DNA of 64,000 bases. It comes from Carya illinoinensis. Taxonomy: Eukaryota; Streptophyta; Magnoliopsida; Fagales; Juglandaceae. Below the pieces are notes generated by a model. That model saw only the letters and a program-made list of their open reading frames with translations. It did no database searches and was not told the origin of the DNA. Positions 38,247-48,374 of this stretch are shown here, in pieces. The stretch covers positions 11,830,001 through 11,894,000 of the forward strand of contig NC_056760.1 of the NCBI RefSeq assembly GCF_018687715.1, in the 5' to 3' direction. The position numbers and the translations under genes were made by a program. Each line of letters starts with the position of its first letter. The first letter of the stretch is position 1.

Positions 38247-38659
38247 TGGATAGTGTTATCTTTGGGTATGCTTCAAGTTTGTAGACAAACAATGAGCATT
38301 TCCAACCATGACAGCTGAGTGCGTCAACAACCAATATCATACCAAACGACACAAAATAGAGAGCGTGGTTTCTCCATTGCCGGCTCAGGAACCGAATAGT
38401 AACATCTAGGAAATGTGGCCACCCTCGAATGCCAGTAACAATTTGTTGTCACTACTTGTTGGTCATTCGGGTTACCTAGCCATTAAGAAAATGACCATAA
38501 ATTTATTGTGTCCCCCCTAGGTTTTGTCTTCATCACAGCCGAGAGGATTTAATTTACACATTACTTCTCTATCACAACATAACATAAAGTAATGACACAT
38601 CACAAAGCAATGAAACAGAACTGACCAATGCACATATTCAAACAAAGCAACAACCAAAT

Positions 38660-39997
38660 TGTTGCCCAGATGACTAACACAAGAGGGGGGTGAATTGAGT
38701 TGTATTAAAAAAAATAACAATTATAAATCAAATATATAATATAAAATATAAACAAAATATGAAATAACAATAAATATAAAGAGTAAGGGTAAGAGAGAAG
38801 CAAACTCAGTATGTTAACGAGGTTCGGCTCCACTACCCACGTCCTCGCCTCAAGCTACCCCTTGAGGATTCCCAAATTCACTATTTAACCTCCTTCAGGT
38901 GGAGATAGAAACCTATTACACCTTTGAACAACACCGCTACAAAGGATCCGTGTAGAACACCCTCTACACTTGCAATCACCTTACACGTGGTGATTCAACT
39001 ATTCCCCGTGTAGAATACTTTCTACACGCACAAGGGTTATACACACCATTTTTCTGATACAAAAGTTGATAGTGGGTAGGTTATCAGAAAACACTCATCA
39101 ATGAGTGAAATAAGAACAATACAGCGCAAACTAAATCTCTCAAAATGAACAACGATTAAGGCTCAATGCTTAGAGAAGAGAAAATGAAAGTTTTGAATGA
39201 ATGTTGTATGCTCTTGGTGTTGTAAATATGAAGCTCTCAAATGATCTATTTATAGGCATATGAGACTTCATATTCAAATTTAAAAAGATTCACATGTCAA
39301 AGAAAACATCATTCACTTTTTCAAAAAATTCAAATAAAAGGTTCTTCTTTTTCAATTGTCAAAGACAACATCATTCACTTTTTAAAAAAATCAAACCTAA
39401 TCTTTTACTTTTGGCATATGACAAAATGAACACACTTTCCTTTTCAAAAAATTCAAATCTAATCTTTTACTTTTTGCATATGACAAAATGAGTACACTTT
39501 ACTTTTCAAATTTTTCAAACAAAATCATCTACCTTTTGTATAAGTCCAAAAAAGTATCAATCACTTTTGAAAATATTCAAATAAAACATGCACATGTGAA
39601 AGATGACAATTAATCATCTTTAATTTTTTCAAAGTTCAACCCTTTAATCAAGGCATGTACATGTAAAAGATGACAATCAATCATCTTTCAAAATTTTCAA
39701 ATTTAATTTTCAAAAATATTTATGCACATGTGAAAAATGTATTTTAATGCTTTATGATAAAATATTAATTTTGAGCATTAATCCTAATTTCGAATTTTGA
39801 AGAGATTTATAACATTACTCTATAATTTTAATGTGAACTTGTTCCTTTCTTGCTTATGCTTGTTTCCTTGATGTGCTTAACTCCATTGTGTAGACAACTT
39901 GAGCTTGAGACTTTTTTATTCTTTGAATTCATTTGTTATCATCAAAATCCATGTGTAAATATATAATTACACAAAACTTGAAATCTTGGGTTCAACA
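38660..39997 (-). repeat. 3' LTR of the Sirevirus-like element
   Basis: The LTR starts TGTTGCCCAG and ends GGGTTCAACA on the plus strand. On the minus strand, CTATAAATAG near 39243-39252 is a TATA box for the element transcript. Internal short imperfect repeats (ACATCATTCACTTTTT and similar, about 39306-39530) occur. The copy in the 5' LTR matches throughout, apart from substitutions and small indels. Confidence 0.95.
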
Positions 39998-40012
39998 ATC
40001 TCCCCCTTTTTG
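39998..40012 (-). other. Polypurine tract abutting the 3' LTR
   Basis: On the minus strand AAAAAGGGGGAGAT directly precedes the LTR, the normal place of the plus-strand DNA primer. A second, very similar tract (AAAAGGGGGAGAA) lies at about 40168-40181. Repeated polypurine tracts upstream of the 3' LTR are a recognised feature of Sireviruses. Confidence 0.85.
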
Positions 40013-40451
40013 ATGATGACAAATACTTGATACAACCTGAAAATTGTATTAATACTTAAGCTCCGCCTGAGAATGTGTGTTAGTTTTTCAAGAAAAAGTA
40101 TAAATATAATTCCAAGCATATATAATAAGTTTAGCAATTCAAACAATGTTAATGTTCTAGTCTAATACTTCTCCCCCTTTTGGCATCATTAAAAAGGATC
40201 CGCAACAAGTAAATGGATATGAAGAAAACGGTGCGTTAGTAGACACTGTAGATAGTTAAAAATAAATAAATAAATTTCATCCGTCCGTGACCCGATAAGT
40301 ACGGCTGGAGATTTGAAAAAATCGCCTGATGTTGTTGTCAAACGAGATTGAAGGCTCCGAGTTTCTAAAAAAATGTCATTTTCACCGATCGGGAAAAAAT
40401 ACATTGCTCTTTGACTTGGATGATAGCTTGTCTTGTTCTTTATGCTATCTC

Positions 40452-40999
40452 TATAAAATCAGTCCTGAAGTTCATTCAATCCACATCAAGTTTTCTTCTC
40501 ATCTCTATAACTCATCTGCATTCTTTCAACATTCTCATTTTAAGCCTTCTATTCTTTTCTCAATGGCTCATTCTTCTAACATTTCTCTAGATCCATCCAT
40601 GAGGCATTCTGCATCTCAACCTCCTGTCCTTTCTGCAGCTGCCATTGGTGCATGTTGCAGCAGGAAAATAATAATCTGACTAATAAGTCAGATTCTGATA
40701 CTATTTATGACTTGGTGAGTCTTGGGACTCGTTACTCTTCCTCTATTGTTACTTTTTCTCAGCGGCTACAAGCCAAAAATCATGAAGTTGAAAAGCTCAA
40801 AGAACAAATTGTTGGACTTCAACGAATTGTTCAAGAGTCTCACACAAGGGAAGGAATCATTCGGTAGAAGAATAAACAGTTCAAATCTTTATTAGATTCT
40901 TCATTCCGCTTGCCGGTTTCCATGGATAAGAATGACATGATATTGTATGAAGAGAATGAGCGTCTCAAACATGAGGCTAAGAATCTCAAGTTTATGTAA
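40452..40999 (+). pseudogene. Antisense coiled-coil ORF in the Copia pol-LTR spacer
   Basis: The spacer between RNase H and the 3' LTR carries a gene-like unit on the opposite strand to gag-pol. A TATA box (TATAAAAT, 40452-40459) is followed 111 nt later by an ATG at 40563 (MAHSSNISLDPSM). The frame breaks once near 40650-40680 and continues as LQQENNNLTNKSDSD. It then gives a coiled-coil stretch (RLQAKNHEVEKLKEQI). It meets one in-frame TAG at 40865 and resumes to a final TAA at 40997-40999. Without these two defects it would be about 144 codons. Extra antisense ORFs at this site are known in several plant LTR retrotransposon lineages, with unclear function. I do not recognise a family. Confidence 0.5.
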
Positions 41000-41047
41000 A
41001 AGTATTTAAAAAATCTATCTCTATTTTTATTGACTCTAGTCTATCTT

Positions 41048-44000
41048 TTAAGAGATATTTATAGCATGCATCATACCTATTTCTCTTCTGATCATACATA
41101 ATCTATCTTCTGGTAAAGGCTTTGTGAAAATATCTGTTAACTGATCGTGTGTGTTTGTGAATTCTAGTACTATATCACCTTTTTGCAAATGATCTCGAAG
41201 AAAATGATATCTTATTTCAATATGTTTAGTTCTAGGATGTTGTATTGGGTTCTTTGAAAGATTTATAGCACTTGTATTATCACATTTGATTGGAATGTGA
41301 TTATACATGAGTTTAAAATCTTCAAGTTGTTGCTTCATATAGAGAATTTGAGCACAACAACTACCCGCAGCAACATATTCTGCCTCAGCAGTAGATAGTG
41401 CAACAGAATTTTATTTTTTACTAAACCAGGAAACTAGTGCATGACCTAAGAAATGGCATGCTCCGCTAATGCTTTTTCGATCTATTTTACAGCCAGCATA
41501 ATCTGCATCTGTGTAACTGATTAGATTGAAAGATATGTGCTTAGGGTACCATAACCCTAGGTTAATTGTACCACTAAGATATCTAAGAATGCGCTTAACT
41601 GCAATTAAATGTGATTCTTTTGGAGATGATTGAAAGCGTGCACATAAGCACACACTAAACATAATATCTGGTCTACTGGCTGTTAAATATAATAAGCTAT
41701 CAATCATACCTCGATATATTTTCGAGTCAACTGGTTTGCCGGATTCATCTTTATCAAGTTTAGTTGATGGGCTCATTGGTGTTCCAATTTCCTTAGCATT
41801 TTCCATCCTAAACTTCTTCAGTAATTCCTTAATATATTTTGATTGATTGATGAATGTCCCACTTTTTACTTGCTTAATTTGCAATCCGAGAAAGAATGTA
41901 AGTTCTCCCATCATGCTCATCTCAAATTCTTCCTGCATAGTCTTAGCAAAAACTTGACACATATTTTCATTAGTAGCAATGAATATTATATCATCAACAT
42001 AAATCTGAATCAAAAAAACATCATCATTTTCATATTTAATGAAAAGAGTTGTGTCGATTTTTTCTCTTGAAAAACCTTTTTCAATCAAGAAACCACTAAA
42101 TCTTTCGTACCAAGCTCTAGGAGCTTGTTTAAGTCCATATAGTGCTTTTGTGAGTTTGAAAACATGATTTGAGGAAATATGATTTTCAAAACCTGGAGGT
42201 TGCTCAACATATACCTCTTCATTTATAAAACCATTTAAGAAAGCACTTTTAACATCCATTTGAAAAAGTTTGAAATCTTTATAACAAGCATATGCAAGTA
42301 GCATTCGAATAGCTTCTAATCTTGCGACAGGTGCATATGTCTTATCATAATCGATTCCTTCTTCTTGATTAAAACCTTGGGCTACAAGTCGAGCCTTATT
42401 TCTAGTAATGACTCTGGACTCATCTTTCTTGTTTCTAAAACCCATTTTGTTCCAATAATAGTATGATTTTTGGGTATAGGAACAAGTGTCCAAACATCAT
42501 TTCTTTCAAATTGATTCAACTCTTCTTGCATAGTTAGAATCCAAGATTCATCAAGAAATGCGTCATCAATATTTTTGGGTTCAATTTGAGATAGAAAAGC
42601 AGTATGATTGCAAATATTTCTAAGAGATGATCGAGTACTTACACCCTGTGAAGGTTCTCCCAAAATTTGTTCCACTGGATGATCTTTCACAAATTTTCAC
42701 TGTTTGGTTGCATCTTGTATTAAATTTTGATGATCTTTTCTGATGGCTCCATGTTGAACTTCCTCTATTGTTTTCTCTTTGTTGAGATTGAGACTTTCCG
42801 TATTATTTATACCTCCTGTTTCTTCATCAATAGATTTCTTGGAGAGTGAAGAATTAGATTCATCAAATACTACATGCATAGATTCTTGTACAGTCAAAGT
42901 CTTTTTATTGAATACTCTATAAGCTTTACTATTAGTAGAATACCCGAGAAAGATACTTTCATCAGATTTTGTATCAAATTTGGCTAAATTATCCCAGTCA
43001 TTCAAAATAAAACATTTGCATCCAAATACATGAAAGTAACTAATGTTGGGCTTTTTCTCATTCCAAAGCTCATAGGGGGTTTTATCTAATTTAGACATTA
43101 GCATAACTCTATTTATAACATAACATGCAGTACTTACCGCTTCGGCCCAAAAATAACTAGGCAAGTTGTTCTCATTGAGCATTGTTCTTGCCATCTCTTT
43201 AAGAGATCTATTTTTCCTCTCTACTACCCCATTTTGTTGAGGAGTTCGAGGAGCAGAAAAATTATGCACAAAACCGTTTTCATCACAAAATGTTTCAATA
43301 TTTTTATTAACAAACTCTTTTCCCCTATCAATTCGGATACTTGAAATAGTATAGTCCTTTTCATTTTGAATTCTCTTGCATAACTTGGTAAAGACATTAT
43401 ATGCCTCATCTTTATAAGCAAGAAAGATGACCCAAGTATATCTAGAGAAATCATCAACAATAACAAATGCATAATATTTTCCTCCTAGACTTGCAACTCT
43501 ATTTGGTCCAAAAAGATCCATGTGTATCAGTTGCAATGGTCTAGTAGTGGAAATATGTTTCTTAGTTTTAAAAGAAGTTTTTGTTTGTTTACCAAATTGA
43601 CATGCATCACAAATTTTGTCTTTAAGAAAATATGTTTTTGGTAAACCTCTCACAAGATCAGTTTTTGAAAGTTTGGAAATAAGTTCCATATTGGCATGAC
43701 CTGGTCTTCTATGCCATAACCAACTACTTTCATTTTGAGCTGAAAAACAAATTGCATCTTGTGGGGTAATTTCTTCAAAATCGATTGTATAAATATTGTT
43801 ACTTCTAAAAGCAATAAAACAAATATTACAATCATGATCATTCAAAATAATGCATTTATCCATTTTGAAAGTAACTGTAAATCCTTTATCACATAATTGA
43901 TTTATGCTCAAAAGATTATGTTTTAGACCTTCAACAAGTAGAACATCTTCAATTATGAGAGAAGATTCATTACCAATTTTACCTATTCTCACGATCTTCC

Positions 44001-44136
44001 CTTTCGAGTTGTCTCCAAATGTCACGTGTCCTTCTTCTTTAGATCTAAGATCAAAGAACTTAGTCTTGTCTCCCGTCATGTGTCTTGAACATCCACTATC
44101 TAAAAACCATTTGTTTTTGCTTGTGGAAGACTTCAT
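41048..44136 (-). pseudogene. Copia pol (protease, integrase, RT, RNase H), disabled
   Basis: The protease active site is WFLDSGCSRHMTGD (about 44100). The integrase zinc region contains WLWHRRPGHAN and CDACQFGKQ. Its catalytic core shows the Asp of HMDLFGP, the Asp of IRIDRGKEF and the Glu of GVVERKN, all present. This frame stops at 42697. RT (41411-42493) has [12 protein letters not shown] and the catalytic YVDD. A frameshift at about 42400-42500 separates its start (42382-42690, IIGTKWV) from the core. RNase H is cut by a TAA just after SWFSKK, where a Gln codon is expected, and continues to 41048 with DNTSAINLSKNP and TDIFTKPL. At least three lesions prevent a functional polyprotein. Confidence 0.92.
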
Positions 44137-44250
44137 GCATACCTATAAAAACAATTAAAATGATTTTTCTTGGTACCCAAGTTCTTTGGGTCCTTTATTT
44201 ATTAGTATTAGAAGAAACAAGATTTTTAGGTACCCATATGCCCCTAATAG

Positions 44251-45828
44251 TCATTGTATGATTTCTTCTAATATGACAAGTATGATAATTATGACCATTT
44301 CTATTACAAAAATTGCAAATAGCATGTCACATATATGAAAAACTTGAATGATTATAATAATATCCTTTTTTGACAAAATTATTTTTATGAAAAGAATTTT
44401 GAATATTAGTCTTTGATATAGAATGATTATCAAAGAAATTTTTATAAAGTTTGTATTTTTGTTTTGGCATATATCCCAAACCTGCTTTGTCAAAAACACA
44501 TCTTTGACTACCAAGAAGTTTTTCAAAATTTCTTTTTCCATTCGTAAAGTTTTCAACAATATTTTCTAAATCGGTTTTCTTCTTATTCAATTCAAGATTT
44601 TCATCTTTCAAAATGATACTTTCTTTTCTTAAAATTTCAATTTCATTTGTTAAAGAAAAATTTTTCTTTTTCAAAGCAGTATATTTGATACCTAATTTTT
44701 CAAATTCCTCATAAACCTCTTCTAAAATATTTTACAATTCTTCATATGAAGGATTTTCAATATTATCAAGATTTGTTACCTCAATGTCATCTTTAACCAT
44801 AAGACAAAGATTTGCTGATTTTTCATTACTTGCTTCACTATCTGAGCTACTTGAATCATCATTCTATGTAGCTTTCATTGCTTTCTTGCCCTTGTTTCGA
44901 TCTTTCTTTAGCAGAGGATAATCTGGCTTGATATGACTAGGTTTATTGCATTTATAACAAATTAAAGTGTCATTTTTACCTGAATCTTTCTTGGAAAACT
45001 TTTTGAAGGATTTCCTCGGAGGAGTTCTATTTTTCTTCAAGAACCTCTGAATTCTTCTTGTTATCATCGCAACTTCTTCATCTTTATCGTCATTTTCCCC
45101 ATCTTTATCACTTTCACTTTCATGAGGAAGAGCTTTAAGTGCTAAGCTCTTCTTTGGCTTTCCTTCTTCTTCTCCTCTTTTCAATGTGTACTCATGGGTG
45201 ATAAGTGATCCGATGAGTTCATTGACTTCAAGCTTCTTGAGGTCTCTAGCTTCAAGAATCGCTGTAACTTTTGATTCCCAATGTTTTGGTAAAGAGTTGA
45301 GAATTTTCTTACTATCTCCACCTTGGAATAAACTTTGCCAAGAGCCGTCAAGCTGTTTATGATGTTAGTAAAACGAGTGTGCATACTAGAAATAGATTCA
45401 TCATTATTCATCTTAAACATTTCATATTTATGAGTAAGAATATAAATTTTTGATTCCTTGACTTGCGAAGTTCCTTCATAAGTAACTTTCAAGTTATCCC
45501 AAATTTCTTTTGCCGTAGCGCAATTCATTATTCTATTAAATTCATTTACATTAAGAGCATTATATAATAAATTCATAGCAGTTAAATTTAAAGTATAAAG
45601 TCTATCATCTTCACGATCAAACTCTTCTTCTTCCTTTTTGACCTTTACTCCATCAACCACTTTTGTTGGAATATAAGATCCATTTACAATACATTTCCAG
45701 ATTTCTCTACCTTGAGGTTGAAGAAATATTCTCATTCTAACTTTCCAGAATGAGTAATTATCTCCACAAAAGAGTGGAGGCCGACTGCTAGATTGACCTT
45801 CACCAAATAAAGCCGCAATGTTAGCCAT
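44251..45828 (-). pseudogene. Copia gag, disabled
   Basis: The gag starts at 45828 (MANIAALFGEGQSSSRPPLF). UBN2 core motifs CATAKEIWDNLKVTYEG and SISSMHTRF are present. A frameshift near 45300 moves the frame to that of 44864-45184. That segment has the first zinc knuckle, CYKCNKPSHIKPDYP, whose last Cys is now Tyr. After a stop where a Trp codon is expected, a long coiled-coil region continues to about 44330 (KKKNFSLTNEIEILRKESII). A second knuckle, CNFCNRNGHNYHTC, lies near 44270-44325 in another frame. Two knuckles and a long coiled-coil gag fit the Sirevirus lineage. Confidence 0.85.
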
Positions 45829-45871
45829 AAGATCTTAACTCAAGAGATAGTTAATCTTATAATAGAGTTCT

Positions 45872-46081
45872 TAGCTCTGATACCAATTGTTACTGATCAT
45901 AGGCCGCACCTATGTCACCTAACAATTGTACCTACCAGACTAGCCGGCCACCGTCTCTACCGGTGCACCGTCACTCATGGTCGGAGAGCCTTGCTTCGGT
46001 GACACAGTCACAAGCGAGAGTTCCCATGAGTGATCTGCCTGTATGAACAGTACAGGTCAACTAGCTCTGATACCAATTGTT
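45872..46081 (-). other. Duplicated primer-binding site in the Copia leader
   Basis: The initiator-Met primer-binding site complement GCTCTGATACCA occurs at 46064-46075, two bases from the 5' LTR edge at 46078. It occurs again at 45874-45885. The shared 20-mer TAGCTCTGATACCAATTGTT is at 45872-45891 and 46062-46081, exactly 190 bp apart. The 170 bases between are GC-richer and not coding. The copy next to the LTR is the functional one by position. Confidence 0.85.
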
Positions 46082-46258
46082 GCCCAGATGACTAACACAA
46101 GAGGGGGGTGAATTGAGTTGTATTAAAAAAATAACAATTATAAATCAAATATATAATATAAAATATAAACAAAATATGAAATAACAATAAATATAAAGAG
46201 TAAGGGTAAGAGAGAAGCAAACTCAGTATGTTAACGAGGTTCGGCCCCACTGCCTACG
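46078..46258 (-). repeat. 5' LTR of the Sirevirus-like element, part 1
   Basis: The first 181 bp (plus-strand left part) of the 5' LTR lie here, up to and including the ACG duplicated by the CACTA insertion. It is collinear with 38660-38840. The remaining 1156 bp are at 57665-58820. Confidence 0.95.
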
Positions 46259-46276
46259 CACTACAAGAAATTTAAT

Positions 46277-46343
46277 TTTTAGGGACGAAATTAATTTCGT
46301 CCCTAAAAGTACTTTTCTGAGACGAAATTTTAATTTCGTCTCA
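46277..46343. repeat. Terminal hairpin palindromes, left end of CACTA
   Basis: A perfect 32-bp palindrome lies at 46277-46308 (half-site TTTTAGGGACGAAATT). A second hairpin has arms 46318-46329 and 46332-46343 (TGAGACGAAATT and its complement) around a 2-bp spacer. Related GGAGACGAAAAT/ATTTTCGTCTCC arms occur at the right end at about 57502-57530. Confidence 0.9.
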
Positions 46344-46368
46344 AAACATGGAAAACCTTATAAATCCG

Positions 46369-46527
46369 TTCGAACTAAAAAAAATTAGTTCGAACTTGAG
46401 ATTCTGAGACGAATTAGGTCGTCTCCAAAAATCTATGCCGTTCGAACTAATTAAATTTAATTCGAACAGAAAATTAATTAATTCGAATGCAATATTATTT
46501 GTTCGAATTAGTATTAACGTGTTCGAA
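46369..46527. promoter_or_regulatory. TTCGAA array, left subterminal region of CACTA
   Basis: Seven copies of the 6-bp palindrome TTCGAA occur in 159 bp, mostly as GTTCGAAC or ATTCGAAT. In En/Spm, TnpA binds repeated subterminal motifs. These are the obvious candidates here by position and number, although the motif differs from that of maize. Binding is inferred. Confidence 0.55.
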
Positions 46528-46910
46528 CGGTATTATTTAATTGAAAAGATATATTGTTAAAATTGTAAGAATACATATTTTTTCTATTAATTTTTTATCA
46601 TTTCCAAAGTAAATAAAAAGTTCTATATATTATATATTATGATTTACAATGAATTAAAATATTTACAAATTCATAAATAATTAATTTTATGTAATTAATT
46701 TAAAAATATTTTAGTTAACTAAATATTAATTTAAAGATAGTGTCATTTTTTCAATTATCGTGAACACTAAGTATAATGAGAAGAAATGTGTTATTAACAA
46801 TAAAGAGGCTAGCAAACACTAAAAATAAAAACTATACTGCATTAATTACATTCCAAAATGAGTTAGACGTTCTATACAATATAAAAAAGTAAAAAAATTA
46901 CTAACAATAT

Positions 46911-48062
46911 TTATTTATTATATAAATCAAAATCCTCCTGTAAAGTTTGCAACCGTCCTTCTAGGTCCTTAAGCTTCTCCATCATGGGCTGAATGAAGTC
47001 CCTCAATAAAATGTCGCGGTGGTCCGCCAATATAGCTCGTACCTCATCTGGAGTAGCCCCAGCAGGGTGTCTCTCAATAGGAGCAGCAGCAGTAGAAGCT
47101 GGATCAGTAGGCGGAGGCTGATCCTGTAGGACTGGACGAGTCTTCGACAAGTGACCCTTGCTCTTACTGAATGTGATCTTGTTAACGGGCCCCATCTGTG
47201 GCGACCTCCGCTCAGTCAAAGTCACTGCAACCCCTGAATGGAGTAAGAGGTTAGATATCAAAAGCGCAAATGGTAGACTACCTCCACCCGAATAGCGTGA
47301 CTCTGTGCGAATGCGGAGGAAGAAATATAATGCCAGATCAATCGGCTCCCCCTGTGCTAACCGTAACAAAAATCTGGCCCGCTCGATCCTGAAATCAGTC
47401 TTGTGTTTTTTCGGATCAATGTTATACTCAACAATCAAATTAAGCATTCTGAAAAATGCTATACAGTCGGCCTGTCGGATCACTTTACCGCCATCATATG
47501 GAGGAGCCTCAGGGTCTCGCACTAGGTCACGAACCTGATCGTCTGTGAGACCATCATCAGGTACCTCATCACCGCTCTCGCTATCATCCGAGCTAGCATC
47601 CAGCTCTGCGGTCTGTCTATCCGGCACTGGCGATGAGGATGCGACTGTAGTGTCCTCTCCAGATGGTGCAGTCGCTGATCTCGCTGCTGCTGCTGCAGGA
47701 TAGGCACCGGGCTCTCGCCGCAAATCTAGGAACTCAGCAATAACGCGAGGAGAGAATATAATACTCACTCCCCGGACTACTAAGTTATAGCATAGAGCAT
47801 CACCAGGCTGCTCACCCATGGCACGGTAAAACTCACCGACCATCTCAGGATATGCTGTGCCCCTCTGTTGACAGATCGGGGTCCATCCACGATCGGTGAT
47901 GATGTCATGTATGCTCCGCCCCTCCCAAGTGAGGTCACGGAAGTCACCTAAAATGATCTCCCGCTCAACTAGTATAGGCCTGACGGCCGGCTGAGAAGGA
48001 GATGCGGAGGTACTTTCTACTGTCTGGGGTCTGGAACGTTTTCTTCCGCTGCTGCTTGCCAT
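46911..48062 (-). CDS. Transposase_32-type protein (CACTA accessory ORF), intact
   Basis: This is an uninterrupted ORF of 383 codons starting at 48062 (MASSSGRKRSRPQTVE). The N-terminal 30 residues are basic and Ser-rich, possibly with a nuclear-localisation stretch GRKRSRP. Residues about 30-125 hold ILVEREIILGDFRDLTWEGR, IITDRGW and VRGVSIIFSP. An acidic Ser/Asp linker (about 150-180) precedes the most conserved block (about 190-300): PPYDGGKVIRQADCIAFFRM, LALYFFLRIRTESRYSGGG and ITFSKSKGHL. The C-terminus ends in a helical stretch. I link it to the putative plant transposon protein domain family, whose function is unknown. It lies 650 bp inside the left terminus and is transcribed divergently from tnpD. 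A homologue occupies the same relative position in the element at 7259-9992. No catalytic motif was recognised. Confidence 0.85.
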   Translation of the reverse strand: MASSSGRKRSRPQTVESTSASPSQPAVRPILVEREIILGDFRDLTWEGRSIHDIITDRGWTPICQQRGTAYPEMVGEFYRAMGEQPGDALCYNLVVRGVSIIFSPRVIAEFLDLRREPGAYPAAAAARSATAPSGEDTTVASSSPVPDRQTAELDASSDDSESGDEVPDDGLTDDQVRDLVRDPEAPPYDGGKVIRQADCIAFFRMLNLIVEYNIDPKKHKTDFRIERARFLLRLAQGEPIDLALYFFLRIRTESRYSGGGSLPFALLISNLLLHSGVAVTLTERRSPQMGPVNKITFSKSKGHLSKTRPVLQDQPPPTDPASTAAAPIERHPAGATPDEVRAILADHRDILLRDFIQPMMEKLKDLEGRLQTLQEDFDLYNK

Positions 48063-48156
48063 TAGTATACTGTTGATGTATAAAAGATATATGTGATCTA
48101 ATTAAAGTGAATTAGAGGAATGATGATATTGTGCTATCATGGTTGACAACTGCTTA

Positions 48157-48374
48157 TTCGAATGGCCTTTAATTCCATTCGAATTAAATTATATTCATTC
48201 GAATGAAATTTAAATTCATTCGAATGAACATAATTTTCATTCGAATGACCTCAGATATGTCCATTCGAATTAGCCTAAAATCCATTCGAATAAAATTATA
48301 TTCCATTCGAATTAACATAAATTTAATTCGAATGGACTTGACTTCAATTCGAATGAAATTTGTATTCATTCGAA
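48157..48374. repeat. TTCGAA palindrome array upstream of the accessory ORF
   Basis: Eleven TTCGAA copies occur in 218 bp, usually CATTCGAATG-like, about every 15-35 bases and separated by A/T-rich spacers. The array lies 95-312 bp upstream of the start of the minus-strand ORF, so it overlaps its expected promoter. Both strands translate into a spurious SIRIK/FIRM peptide repeat because the unit is a palindrome. Confidence 0.85.

Noticed and set aside
39294..39491. Phe/Lys-rich ORF repeated at 58117-58314
   Set aside because: It is present in both LTR copies and built from short A/T-rich repeats of the LTR, not a protein gene.
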